The position numbers were made by a program, and so were the translations under genes. From assembly GCA_023227835.1 (NCBI GenBank), contig JALOCI010000034.1, forward strand, positions 1 to 30,319: a DNA stretch of 30,319 nucleotides. Reading direction: 5' to 3'. The notes beneath the pieces are model-generated. The model ran no database searches. It was not told where the DNA came from and saw nothing but the letters and a program-made list of their open reading frames with translations. How positions within the stretch are numbered: position 1 is the stretch's first letter; every line of letters starts with the position of its first letter. Source of the DNA: Bacteroidales bacterium (GTDB lineage: Bacteria > Bacteroidota > Bacteroidia > Bacteroidales > UBA932). This document shows, in pieces, positions 8,423 to 17,226 of this stretch.

Positions 8423-11400
8423 TTAGAATCTGGCAGATACCGATAGCGAATACTTACGTGCGAATGGATAAGCAAGCCCTCGTTCCTGTTTTATGGTAGA
8501 AATATAGAATACATCCTCTGCGAATAGACTGACAGAGAGGAAGTCAAAATTGAGCTTGTCTTTAAGCCATTGTGTACTGAATTCATATGTAAGGTTTACA
8601 GAATTCAGGTTCAAAGCGTTTTCCTTCATCACAAAACGAGAAGATGCATATGTAGTATTAAAATCCCTTATATTTTTAAAATAGGCAACATCACCCGGAT
8701 TCTGCCATCTTTCATAGAGAGCCCTGCGATCGAGGTTACCCCAAGGATTATTAACTTGTCTTGACAAACTAATGTTCTCCACTTTGTCCACAAGAGTCTG
8801 ATTGTATATATAACCACCCATGCGATAAGAGAGAGAGGCATTTAGGGAAATATTTTTATAACGTAACATAGTCCTCAGGTTGCCCCATATTTTAGGTTCG
8901 TTAACACCACAAGGCACCTTATCCTGAGCATCCCATGTATAAACTCTTTCGCCATTCTTGTTTAGGAACAGCTCACGGCCGGTAGCAGGATCAATACCCA
9001 AAGATTTAACCACAAAGATTGTATTCATAGACTGGCCCTCCTTAAAAAGGAAGCTCGGATTAGATCCTGAATTTTCCATCAGTTCCGAGTTAAGGAATTC
9101 AAGAGCATTGGAAATCTTTAGAATTTTGTTTGTGTTATGGGCCAGATTGCCACCTAGAGTCCAGGTAAGACCCTTGGTTGTATTTCTGATTATAAACAGA
9201 TTTGCATCCAATTCAATACCTCTGTTGCGAACCTCGCCTACATTCGCTTTATAACTTGGAAATCCACCAGCAGAAGGCAGGTTAACATCTGTAAGCAGTG
9301 CCTCAGTAAGTTTATCGTAAAAATCTATATTAAATCTTAATCTTCCGTCGAACAAGGCGCTCTCTATACCAAGATTGGCCTGATTGGTCTTTTGCCACGA
9401 CAGGTCAGGATTACCAAGACCTATCATATAGGCACCATTCCAAAATTTATAGCTCTCTTGGCCAAAATAGCGATAAGTTGTAAGTGCCTGATATGAGCTG
9501 AAGTTTTGAGAACCGGTTGTTCCATATGATAAACGGACACGAAGAGTATTAATCTTATCCATTTTTTTCATAACATTCTCATTGTGCAAGTTCCAACCGA
9601 TACCTGCCGACCAGAAAGGAGCAATACGGTCATTACTTCCAAATTTTGATGAGCCCTCAAGTTTTCCTGAAAAATCGGCAAAATAGCGACGGTCATAAGA
9701 GTAGTTAACATTTATGATTGAACCAAGCCTGCGTGAATGTTGCTCACTGCTGGCAGGACTTCCAAGTCCATAAGCCCCGGCCATGCCAAGATTCATCATA
9801 TTGGCCGCTGAAAAACCACGAGCCACAATTGAGTAGGAATCTTCCTTCTCTTCTGCAATGTTGGCGCTCAGACCGGCATAAAGAGTGCTCTTTGTATTGA
9901 AAGTCTTGTTGTAATTTAGAGTTGCTGATGCCTCATAAGAGAACTGATAGGCAGTTCCATAGTTATAACTTCCCCTCATGTTGAAATTCTCGCCGGTATA
10001 GTCACCGGTATCAAAACTTGTATGGTCTCTTGAGATATATCTGTCAGAACGAGATTGTTGCTTCCTTATACCTATATTTCCGCGGAAATTAAGATCCTGA
10101 TTAATTTTCCAGTCAATTGCGAAATTGTTCTGAAAATTGATATAGTTACCATTATCCCTGCTGGGAAGATTTGCATTATATAGAGGGTTACCCACTAGTT
10201 GAGGAGTATTACTGCCGGAAATTGGCTGAACCAGCATCTTCTTCAAATTTCCCTCATCGTCGTATGGTGTATATATTGGATTGGCTGTAGAATAATCCGA
10301 AAAATTACCATATGGTGAATTTGTATTTGTATTATATATGATATAGAGGTCGTTCTGGAATTTTAGCCCTTTATAGTCATATTGAAAGAAAAGGTTTCCG
10401 GTAAAGGTGTTACGGGCCGAACCCTTCATTACTCCTAAAATATTATTGTATGAGATATTACCTGCATAGGTAAAATTATCAGCACCACCATCTACCCTTA
10501 CTGAGTGACGGTTACCAACTCCTGTCTGAACAGGATATTTAAGCCAGTATGTATCTACTCCCCTTTCAATCTCAATAAGTCTTTGGTTATAAAGTTCAGA
10601 GAGATTTTGTTGAGTAGAGTTCACAATAGAGTTATATAGCCCTGCGGCCTTCTCGTATTGAAGCTTTTCCCGAGAATTCATAAGATTATAAGAGGTAAAA
10701 TCTGGCGTTTCAATATTGACACTACCCTTGTAGCTAACCCTCAACTTGCCAATCTCTGGTCTTTTAAGAGTTATTACAACAATACCATTAGCTCCACGCG
10801 AACCATACATTGCCGTTGCGCTGGCATCTTTAAGAATTGTAATACTCTCAACCAGTTCCTCGTCCATATCCATAACCCTTTGCAGTGTCACCTCAAAACC
10901 ATCCATAATGAAGAGAGGAAGGTTCGAACTAGTCTGTACGCTGCTCTCCTCCTGCAAGTTGCGAACATTGACGTCCATGCTTGTACGGCCACGTATTGTT
11001 ATATCTGGCAATGCGTTAGGGTCAGAGCCAAGAGAGAGGTTGTCAGATATGTTAAAACTTGGATCTATGTTCCTGATAGAGGATATCAAATTCCTGTTTC
11101 CCGCAACCTTAAGATCTTCGGCAGATATTGTAGTAAGAGAACCGGTATAGCTCTCTTTTGACTTTTTGAAGATACCTGTAACAACCAACTCGCTAAGGGC
11201 TAGTTCATCTTCTTCCAGATTAACTATTATTGAATTTTTTCCGGCAATATCTACCTTCTTGCTCTTTTTACCCATAAATGAGACCAGAAGACTCTTTGTC
11301 CCTTCCGGAACGTTAATTTCAAATTTGCCGTCATTATCTGTAATGACTCCAATAGTCGTCCCCTCAACATGAACAGCGGCACCCGGTATAGGCAGATTAC

Positions 11401-11785
11401 CCGATTCTGTAATAAGACCGGTAATTTTAACGGGATTTCTGTTGCCTCGGGGTTGAGAAGGTTTCTCTTTCTCTTTGGCTTTAAGGACAACAACATTTTT
11501 TTCTAAAGTATAGGTGTACTGCTTACCGGCCAAAACCAAACCCATCAACTGATTAATGTTAGCATTTGAGATTTTGACAGAAACATTTCCGATACCTTTT
11601 GCTGTCTCAGTACTGTAAACAAATGTAAGATCACTTTGTGACTCTACTTCACGAACAATCTCACCAAAAGAAACATTTTGCCGGTTAATGCTTATTAGTC
11701 GATTGTTCTGTGCAACAAGTTGTACAGAAGCCAATCCGATTAAAAAAAGCAAGGCAAAAGCACGTTCAATCCACTTTTTTTTCAT
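8423..11785 (-). CDS. susC: SusC/RagA-family TonB-dependent transporter with an STN signalling domain
   Basis: A 22-strand outer-membrane importer of about 1120 residues driven by TonB. In order: a signal peptide (RAFALLFLIGLASVQLVAQ), an STN domain (about 30-100, ISINRQNVSFGEIVREVESQ to YTYTLEKNVVVL), a carboxypeptidase-regulatory-like domain (about 120-195, ITGLITESGNLPIPGAAVHV), the plug (with SGSDPNALPDITIRGR-like sequence and ILKDASATAMYGSRGANGIV), then the barrel ending in aromatic F (SLSVSARF). The STN domain means it also signals to the FecR encoded just upstream. The start is ATG at 11785 (MKKKWIERAF); an ATG ten codons earlier lies in a hairpin arm. The substrate is unknown. The gene is co-directional with fecR and susD. 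Confidence 0.95.
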   Translation of the reverse strand: MKKKWIERAFALLFLIGLASVQLVAQNNRLISINRQNVSFGEIVREVESQSDLTFVYSTETAKGIGNVSVKISNANINQLMGLVLAGKQYTYTLEKNVVVLKAKEKEKPSQPRGNRNPVKITGLITESGNLPIPGAAVHVEGTTIGVITDNDGKFEINVPEGTKSLLVSFMGKKSKKVDIAGKNSIIVNLEEDELALSELVVTGIFKKSKESYTGSLTTISAEDLKVAGNRNLISSIRNIDPSFNISDNLSLGSDPNALPDITIRGRTSMDVNVRNLQEESSVQTSSNLPLFIMDGFEVTLQRVMDMDEELVESITILKDASATAMYGSRGANGIVVITLKRPEIGKLRVSYKGSVNIETPDFTSYNLMNSREKLQYEKAAGLYNSIVNSTQQNLSELYNQRLIEIERGVDTYWLKYPVQTGVGNRHSVRVDGGADNFTYAGNISYNNILGVMKGSARNTFTGNLFFQYDYKGLKFQNDLYIIYNTNTNSPYGNFSDYSTANPIYTPYDDEGNLKKMLVQPISGSNTPQLVGNPLYNANLPSRDNGNYINFQNNFAIDWKINQDLNFRGNIGIRKQQSRSDRYISRDHTSFDTGDYTGENFNMRGSYNYGTAYQFSYEASATLNYNKTFNTKSTLYAGLSANIAEEKEDSYSIVARGFSAANMMNLGMAGAYGLGSPASSEQHSRRLGSIINVNYSYDRRYFADFSGKLEGSSKFGSNDRIAPFWSAGIGWNLHNENVMKKMDKINTLRVRLSYGTTGSQNFSSYQALTTYRYFGQESYKFWNGAYMIGLGNPDLSWQKTNQANLGIESALFDGRLRFNIDFYDKLTEALLTDVNLPSAGGFPSYKANVGEVRNRGIELDANLFIIRNTTKGLTWTLGGNLAHNTNKILKISNALEFLNSELMENSGSNPSFLFKEGQSMNTIFVVKSLGIDPATGRELFLNKNGERVYTWDAQDKVPCGVNEPKIWGNLRTMLRYKNISLNASLSYRMGGYIYNQTLVDKVENISLSRQVNNPWGNLDRRALYERWQNPGDVAYFKNIRDFNTTYASSRFVMKENALNLNSVNLTYEFSTQWLKDKLNFDFLSVSLFAEDVFYISTIKQERGLAYPFARKYSLSVSARF

Positions 11786-11803
11786 AGATTTATAGTTTAA
11801 ATT

Positions 11804-11860
11804 AAATGGGTTCATAACTGTTTTTCTTTGCTGGAATCGGTTTGAGAACTGAACCCATTT
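11804..11860 (-). other. Hairpin in the susC leader overlapping an alternative start codon
   Basis: AAATGGGTTCA (11804-11814) and TGAACCCATTT (11850-11860) are a perfect 11-base inverted repeat around a 35-base loop. In susC mRNA the downstream arm (positions 11814-11804) ends about 18 bases before the preferred ATG at 11785 and includes most of the alternative ATG at 11815-11813. It could affect translation or RNA stability. There is no U-tract, so it is not an intrinsic terminator. Confidence 0.5.
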
Positions 11861-11872
11861 ATTCTCTCACCG

Positions 11873-11912
11873 CTCATTAACCGGAACTCCTGTCCGAGTC
11901 ATGGTTAATGAG
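11873..11912 (+). terminator. Long hairpin between fecR and susC, terminator-like only on the plus strand
   Basis: CTCATTAACC (11873-11882) and GGTTAATGAG (11903-11912) form 10 perfect pairs, extended by ACC/GGT beyond one mismatch, and part of the loop can pair again (GAACTC/GAGTC). On the plus strand it is followed by TGGTTTTTTTATG, the form of an intrinsic terminator, yet no plus-strand gene ends here. On the minus strand, the direction of fecR and susC, it has no U-tract and would be a leader or processing hairpin. Confidence 0.5.
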
Positions 11913-11930
11913 TGGTTTTTTTATGTTTAG

Positions 11931-13127
11931 TTATTGCTTTACTGATTTTACCTCTATATTATTTTCATTTACTACGAATCTCATTTCACCGGTTTTCTCC
12001 ATCAAATCCATTAACAGATTAAAATTATCAGTTCTAGGTAGTTTTATCCTGTACCTCTTATCTGCCAATGAATTAGATTCAAAACTATATTCAAATCCAA
12101 ACCAAAGACTGAACTCCCTCATGATCTCATCAAGACTCCTGTTCTCGAACACAAACATACCCATAGCCCTCTCTCGATAGACAGAAGCATCTACGCTCTC
12201 CAACCGGACCTCCTTGCTTGATCGGTCAAGAATTGCAACCTGATTAGGTTCCATTTCTATGTTGTTCATTAAGACCTTTCCCGAAACAAGCACAGTTTCT
12301 GTAACTTTTTCATTATTATAGGATCTTATATTAAAACTTGTTCCAAGCACAACAATTGAAGCACTGTTTGTAGTTACAGTAAATGGTCTTGAAGCATCTT
12401 TCTGCACATCAAAGTATCCTTCACCTGTTAGCTTGACAGAACGATTTGATTTGCCAAAGAACTCCGGAAACTCCAGCTCCGACTCCGGGTACAGTACAAC
12501 ATTGGTTCCGTCCTGAAGTATAACTGTATGAGTTGAACCTTTAGAAACCTTGATCTTATATATTTCGGCAATTTTCTCGTTCCGGGATTCTTTAACTGAA
12601 ACTCCGACTGTCTGAGATCCATTTGCATATCGTACATCTTTAACAATTTCTGCTATATTGGTAGAACCTGACTGCGCAAGACGCTTACCATCCGGCATTT
12701 CCAATACTGTTTCACTATTATATGCTTCTATTGAGTCGTTATGAGGCGTTAAGACCGGCGCTCTGTCTTTGCCTGAATAATAGGCAAACAGGGATATGGA
12801 CAGAAGTACCACAAATATAGCGGCATACCGGAAAAAACGCTGCAGGGTCTTACGCTGTATGCCATATATGTTGTGCTGCACACCGGATAATTTCTTAGAT
12901 TCAGCTATTCCCCTTCTCACCTCTTTAAGAATCTTTTTCTGGGCCTCAATCTCTTCTTGGTCAGGAGCAATAAAGGAGCAGCTTTTATAAATAGCTTCGG
13001 GAGTGATTCCCGTTTTGGCAAGCAGTGATTCAAGCTCCTTCTCTTGAGCTTCGGAAATTGTATTCAAAGCCTGCTTGGCCAACAGAGATGCAATTCTTGT
13101 AGATTCTAAATATTTTTCCATATACAT
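11931..13127 (-). CDS. fecR: FecR-family anti-sigma factor
   Basis: An inner-membrane protein of 398 residues that holds the ECF sigma factor inactive until SusC signals. An N-terminal cytosolic part of about 95 residues (LLAKQALNTISEAQEKELESLL...) is followed by one transmembrane helix (YAAIFVVLLSISLFAYYSG, about 101-119). The periplasmic FecR domain (about 195-290) contains KGSTHTVILQDGTNVVLYPESELEFP, EGYFDVQKDASRPFTV and VVLGTSFNIRSY. The C-terminal DUF4974 domain (RSLDEIMREFSLWFGFEYSF) follows. This two-domain periplasmic part is typical of Bacteroidota. The sigma gene diverges from it across 110 bases, and susC lies 145 bases downstream. ATGs at 13127 and 13121 are both possible starts. 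Confidence 0.93.
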   Translation of the reverse strand: MYMEKYLESTRIASLLAKQALNTISEAQEKELESLLAKTGITPEAIYKSCSFIAPDQEEIEAQKKILKEVRRGIAESKKLSGVQHNIYGIQRKTLQRFFRYAAIFVVLLSISLFAYYSGKDRAPVLTPHNDSIEAYNSETVLEMPDGKRLAQSGSTNIAEIVKDVRYANGSQTVGVSVKESRNEKIAEIYKIKVSKGSTHTVILQDGTNVVLYPESELEFPEFFGKSNRSVKLTGEGYFDVQKDASRPFTVTTNSASIVVLGTSFNIRSYNNEKVTETVLVSGKVLMNNIEMEPNQVAILDRSSKEVRLESVDASVYRERAMGMFVFENRSLDEIMREFSLWFGFEYSFESNSLADKRYRIKLPRTDNFNLLMDLMEKTGEMRFVVNENNIEVKSVKQ

Positions 13128-13189
13128 AATAATTATCCATGTAGCAATAAAAGGTATTATCGAAAAATTAAATATATGCTAAAAAAATA

Positions 13190-13197
13190 TAATTTTG
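13190..13197 (+). promoter_or_regulatory. Candidate -7 element of the ECF sigma gene
   Basis: TAATTTTG fits TAnnTTTG exactly and lies 40 bases before the ATG at 13238. No clear TTTG or TTG is found at the matching -33 position, so the call rests on the -7 element alone. No equivalent element was found for the divergent fecR. Confidence 0.4.
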
Positions 13198-13237
13198 TCA
13201 AACCGAAAGCTATTTTAACCCTATTCAGAACTTATTT

Positions 13238-13798
13238 ATGGAAGATACATTCAAGTGTTTCCGGGAAGGTGATCAACATTCTTTTGAAAAATTGTATCAT
13301 GCCTTTTTCACATCCGGTCGCCGTTTTATCCTGACATTTATAAGTGACAGAGACACCGCAGATGAAATTCTGCAGGAAGTGTTCATTCAAATATGGGAAA
13401 AGAGAGAGATTTTTCAAAATGAGGCACACTTTAAGGCCTACTTTTACAAGTCTCTAAGAAACAATACTGTAAAACGACTAACAAGAAGCAAACCTGTTCT
13501 TGAAATAGAATCTGCAAGTGGTGAGATTGACTCTTCACTAAAAAGGGAGAGCGAAGATTTATTTCTTAAAATTACTCAGATAGAATTTAATCGCGAGATT
13601 TCGCGTGCGGTTTCGTTGCTTCCACTAAAACGAAGACAAATAATCCTGCTCTCCATGTCAGGAATGAGCGCCGACCAAATAGCCAGCGCTCTTAACATTA
13701 CCGTTAATACAGTAAAGAGTCAGAAGACAAAAGCATATAATACATTACGAGAAGAGCTCAAGGACATCGAGCACTTCATAATGCTCCTGTTGATATAA
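13238..13798 (+). CDS. ECF-type RNA polymerase sigma factor
   Basis: A 186-residue sigma-70 family factor with only regions 2 and 4. Region 2 includes FEKLYHAFFTSGRRFILTFISD and DTADEILQEVFIQIWEKREIF (about residues 12-65). Region 4 includes SLLPLKRRQIILLSMSGMSADQIASALNITVNTVKSQKTKAYNTLREEL (about 125-175). This is the form of the Bacteroidota factors that are controlled by FecR anti-sigma proteins and SusC-type transporters. It should direct transcription of the susC operon. It diverges from fecR instead of standing before it in the same direction, and its stop is 3 bases from the stop of the convergent thioredoxin-like gene. The ATG at 13238 has no Shine-Dalgarno site. Confidence 0.94.
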   Translation: MEDTFKCFREGDQHSFEKLYHAFFTSGRRFILTFISDRDTADEILQEVFIQIWEKREIFQNEAHFKAYFYKSLRNNTVKRLTRSKPVLEIESASGEIDSSLKRESEDLFLKITQIEFNREISRAVSLLPLKRRQIILLSMSGMSADQIASALNITVNTVKSQKTKAYNTLREELKDIEHFIMLLLI

Positions 13799-13801
13799 TA
13801 A

Positions 13802-14875
13802 TTATTTATTCGCCGGTTTCTCTCTCATTCTTTTTATTGTACTTTCCAATTTAGGTCGCACATTTTCATTCTTAACCAGAGCCATTAGCTGATCAACTTG
13901 TTCATTTGATAATATTGAGAATGATGCCGGGATAGCATAATATAGAAAAACATCTGTCTCGTTTGAGTGTACTTTTCCAACTGCCTTCTTTGCTGCTTTA
14001 ACAATATCATCTGCACCGCTATTTGTCATAACAGCCTTAACAGTAGTCTTATAAGCCGACAAGATATCTGTTTTATGTAAATTCAACGAGTCAAGTTTTT
14101 TGTTAACGGCTTCAAATTCAACTTCATTTTTTGGTCTCTGATTTCCTAACAATCCGGCATAATATGCCTCAAACTTCTTTTTTAACAGAGTATCTGCTTT
14201 CTCACGACCAACTGAAGCCCTGAATTTATCGAGGTTCTTGATATAAAAATCGGTACGTGGAGAGTCAAGACGAGCTAAATCATCAAATATAAAAAGACAC
14301 TCATTGCAAATAAGCTCCTCGGGTTTCAAAGAGTCAACAAACTTGTCTAACATCGGTCTATAATCAACAGTATAACTATTAATTAATGCCTTCAGATAAG
14401 AGCTCATAGTCTTTTTGCTACGGTCACCGGAGTCATATAACTTCTGAAGATTTCCCATAGCCTTATCAGGATTAAATGATTCAGCAACTTTGTCGATAAA
14501 TGCGAGTCCGATTACCCCACCGGCAAAAAGGTGAATCATATTTCCGTCACCGTCAAGAATTATAAAAGTAGGATAAGCTGTAATTTTATACTTAGAAACA
14601 AGCGATTTTCCATCTACGGTTGTTTCACCGTTAAGCTTAAGACTAACGAACTTAGGATTAAAATAATCTCCCATCTCTTTCATAGGAAACACTTGTGCAG
14701 ACATCAGCTTACATGGTCCGCACCAGTCTGTATATACATCAATAAAGACATACTTGTTTTCTGCCTTTGCCTTTGCAATTGTCTGCTCCAGTGTTAGGTG
14801 TTGAAATTCTATTCCTTGAGCCGAAAGTAAAACAGAAGAGAAAACAACAATTAATGTTAAAATGATTCTTTTCAT
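13802..14875 (-). CDS. Secreted thioredoxin-like protein
   Basis: A 357-residue exported protein. After a signal peptide (MKRIILTLIVVFSSVLLSAQG) comes a thioredoxin fold with the active site WCGPC (51-55), preceded by FIDVYTD, and the cis-proline loop YPTF (101-104). It may reduce or form disulfides in periplasmic proteins. The C-terminal 200 residues are mostly helical with no recognised motif, an extension often seen in Bacteroidota thioredoxin-like proteins. Such genes commonly neighbour Sus-like loci that carry DUF4843 and PKD-like lipoproteins, so a link to the adjacent locus is plausible, but it is transcribed separately and tail to tail with the sigma gene. The ATG at 14875 gives the signal peptide. 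Confidence 0.85.
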   Translation of the reverse strand: MKRIILTLIVVFSSVLLSAQGIEFQHLTLEQTIAKAKAENKYVFIDVYTDWCGPCKLMSAQVFPMKEMGDYFNPKFVSLKLNGETTVDGKSLVSKYKITAYPTFIILDGDGNMIHLFAGGVIGLAFIDKVAESFNPDKAMGNLQKLYDSGDRSKKTMSSYLKALINSYTVDYRPMLDKFVDSLKPEELICNECLFIFDDLARLDSPRTDFYIKNLDKFRASVGREKADTLLKKKFEAYYAGLLGNQRPKNEVEFEAVNKKLDSLNLHKTDILSAYKTTVKAVMTNSGADDIVKAAKKAVGKVHSNETDVFLYYAIPASFSILSNEQVDQLMALVKNENVRPKLESTIKRMREKPANK

Positions 14876-15004
14876 AAATAATATTTTGTAAATAATTTTA
14901 ATGGTTACTAAATAGTATCCATAACTCGCAAAAAAGTATTACTGCATAAAAACAAATTTCTTATCAATATTGTATATCTAAAAAGGAGTTTATTATTAAA
15001 GTAG

Positions 15005-15034
15005 AAAAGGCTGATCAAAATTGGTCAGCCTTTT
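15005..15034 (-). terminator. Terminator of the mfd-to-ppiD operon
   Basis: AAAAGGCTGA (15005-15014) and TCAGCCTTTT (15025-15034) form a perfect 10-pair stem with a 10-base loop. It lies 25 bases beyond the stop of the last operon gene on the minus strand, with U-rich sequence in the 3' arm and just after it. The A/T-rich arms could also work in the other direction. Confidence 0.8.
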
Positions 15035-15058
15035 CAGTTTATTGCCTATGGCGCTATC

Positions 15059-17158
15059 CTAGAAGAATTTTGCCCTGTTATCCTTAACCATTGCAGATTT
15101 CTCAAGTATCGGAGATAGCATTTGTACCTTGAAACTCAATATCTGATTGTTCCTTGCCTTTGCATCGTCTTCGGTGAAGAATGCACCTGTTTGCCTTGCA
15201 TCAACATTGAAAACATACACTCCGACATTACCTCCCATAGGACCGGTAAGCTTATTGACATCAGCTCCGGCAATTGCTCCTATGAATTTAGGGTCAAATG
15301 ACTGTGAGCCCGGTGCTCCGAAAGAGATACCAGCTTGTTTACTTACAGTTGTTCCTAGTTTGGCAGCTATCTCGTCCATTGTTGCAAGACCTTTTATCTT
15401 CTCAGAAACTTCTGCTACAGCCTTCTCGTCACTCTTCTCCTTTCTTACGATATCAGCAATTTTCTTCTCCACTGCCGACAATTCAGGAATACCCTCCTCA
15501 TTTGCTGCAGTAAGTGCTGCGACAAAGAAATACTTATTGTCAACCGCTATGATCTGAGAAACATCTCCGACTTTTGCCTCATACGCCCAGCGGCTTATCT
15601 CGCGTGCATTTTTATAGGTTGCGACGGTCTTTGCGCCTGCCTCTATACCTGTAGCCGGAATAGGGGTAAGATTCATCTCTTTAACGGCAGCATTGAATTT
15701 TTCAATCTTTCCGTCAGACTTGGTAGCAAGATCATTAGCTGTAGAATAGAATTTCTGGAATGTCTCCTTACCTGCAACAGCCTCCTTAACTAGAAGCGCA
15801 AGCTGTACTTTAGTCATCGGTTTTGTCTTCTCTTTAACCTTAACAATATGCAATCCGTAGTTAGTCTCCAATGTTGTAAGTTTACCAGGAGCAAGATCAA
15901 AACATGATTCAAAGCCAGGAATCAAACGTTGCTGAGTCATCCAGCCGATGTCTCCGGGAAGTGCATTCGGGTTCTTATCTGCTGAATATTGTGCTGCCAG
16001 CGCCGAGAAATCTCCACCTGCAGCAAGAACTTTCATAAGAGAGTCTGCCTTTGCCTGTGCAACGGCCTTGTCTGCATCCTGAATAAGAATATGTTGTACA
16101 AATACAGAGTCAGACATCTGTTTAACGCTGTTAACCCTTGCAGCCATGTATGTATTGCCTTGAAGGAATACAGGAAGTACTGAAGATACCGGAGATTTGA
16201 ATGCAAAACTATCCAGAATCGGGGAAACTGAAGCAAGCTCCTCCGATTTGTAGTAGTATGTATCAAGTGGCTTGTCAGAATTCTTTGCAAGGAAATTCTT
16301 CAGGTTGTCAGTTGTGGAAAATTCCTTAAAAACATTGTCGATACTTGTTTTGGCAAGCTCGAGGTCTCTCTCGGAAGGTACAACTTCAAACACTACGTAT
16401 TCGATATCCCTGCTTGCTTTTTGTTCAAACAGTTTCTTATTCTTGTTATAGTAGTCCTTTATCTCCTGCTTAGTGACTGCAATTGTGCTGTCAGGGGCAA
16501 AAGAGTACGGCTGCATTACGAAAGATACATCGGAAGTAACATTGTTCTCCTCAATAGTCCTTCTAAGTTCAACCGGATTGTATATTGAACTCTTTGTCAA
16601 CAAAGAGATATATTTTGTAAAAATCTGTTCGTTCTTGATGTTGCTCTCCAGATATTTCCAATAAGTGGCAAGATTTCCTGAATTGTCCTGAGGGATCTGT
16701 TTAATAAACCCAACAAGTTTAGTCCTGTCGAACTGGCCATCTTCACCCATAAAGGAACGCTCTCTCAAAAGCACAGGAGAGATGCTTGACCCCTGGCTGA
16801 GATCCACCATCTCATCATCACCCACCTTTACACCGGCATTATCTATAACCGGAAGCAGAACATTTTCAGTAAGGAGGTCCTGCCATGCGCTCTGGTTGAT
16901 GTAATCCTGATTCTCCTCACTCATTGTCTGAGAGCCTGAAGTCAATTGGAATATTTTTGTAAAATAGTCGATTCTCTTCTGATACTCCTGATAGGTTATA
17001 GAACTCCCGTTCATTTCCCCAACATCATACTTAGAAGAGAACATCGAGACTGCCGATTGTAATGTACCCGGATCGATTATAAAAGAGAGTAGTGCCACAG
17101 CTATTATCAATGTAATAAAGACACCCATCTTTACCCGGATCTTTTCTAGAACTGCCAT
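15059..17158 (-). CDS. ppiD: SurA/PpiD-like periplasmic peptidyl-prolyl isomerase, membrane-anchored
   Basis: A 699-residue chaperone and prolyl isomerase. It starts MAVLEKIRVKMG, followed by one transmembrane helix (VFITLIIAVALLSFIIDPG), the arrangement of PpiD. A SurA_N-like helical domain follows (VGEMNGSSITYQEYQKRIDYF...). A parvulin domain lies at about 350-440 (VQHILIQDADKAVAQAKADSLM, GGDFSALAAQYSAD, GDIGWM, and NYGLHIVKVKEK). The large C-terminal part resembles a second, degenerate isomerase domain. It should help fold outer-membrane proteins after export. It is the last gene of the seven-gene operon, 68 bases after the transporter gene and just before the terminator. The symbol is by architecture; SurA-type naming is also used. 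Confidence 0.9.
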   Translation of the reverse strand: MAVLEKIRVKMGVFITLIIAVALLSFIIDPGTLQSAVSMFSSKYDVGEMNGSSITYQEYQKRIDYFTKIFQLTSGSQTMSEENQDYINQSAWQDLLTENVLLPVIDNAGVKVGDDEMVDLSQGSSISPVLLRERSFMGEDGQFDRTKLVGFIKQIPQDNSGNLATYWKYLESNIKNEQIFTKYISLLTKSSIYNPVELRRTIEENNVTSDVSFVMQPYSFAPDSTIAVTKQEIKDYYNKNKKLFEQKASRDIEYVVFEVVPSERDLELAKTSIDNVFKEFSTTDNLKNFLAKNSDKPLDTYYYKSEELASVSPILDSFAFKSPVSSVLPVFLQGNTYMAARVNSVKQMSDSVFVQHILIQDADKAVAQAKADSLMKVLAAGGDFSALAAQYSADKNPNALPGDIGWMTQQRLIPGFESCFDLAPGKLTTLETNYGLHIVKVKEKTKPMTKVQLALLVKEAVAGKETFQKFYSTANDLATKSDGKIEKFNAAVKEMNLTPIPATGIEAGAKTVATYKNAREISRWAYEAKVGDVSQIIAVDNKYFFVAALTAANEEGIPELSAVEKKIADIVRKEKSDEKAVAEVSEKIKGLATMDEIAAKLGTTVSKQAGISFGAPGSQSFDPKFIGAIAGADVNKLTGPMGGNVGVYVFNVDARQTGAFFTEDDAKARNNQILSFKVQMLSPILEKSAMVKDNRAKFF

Positions 17159-17226
17159 TTTTATATAATTTTTTTAGTTATTTCCATGTAAACCGCGAAG
17201 ATAATAAAAATATTTTTTCAACCTCT

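Noticed and set aside
10658..11161. Plus-strand frames opposite the susC plug domain
   Set aside because: They are antisense to conserved plug motifs (such as GSRGANGIV) and show no domain.
14876..15004. A promoter for the thioredoxin-like gene
   Set aside because: TTTG and near -7 words occur on the minus strand, but none has both the right sequence and the right spacing.
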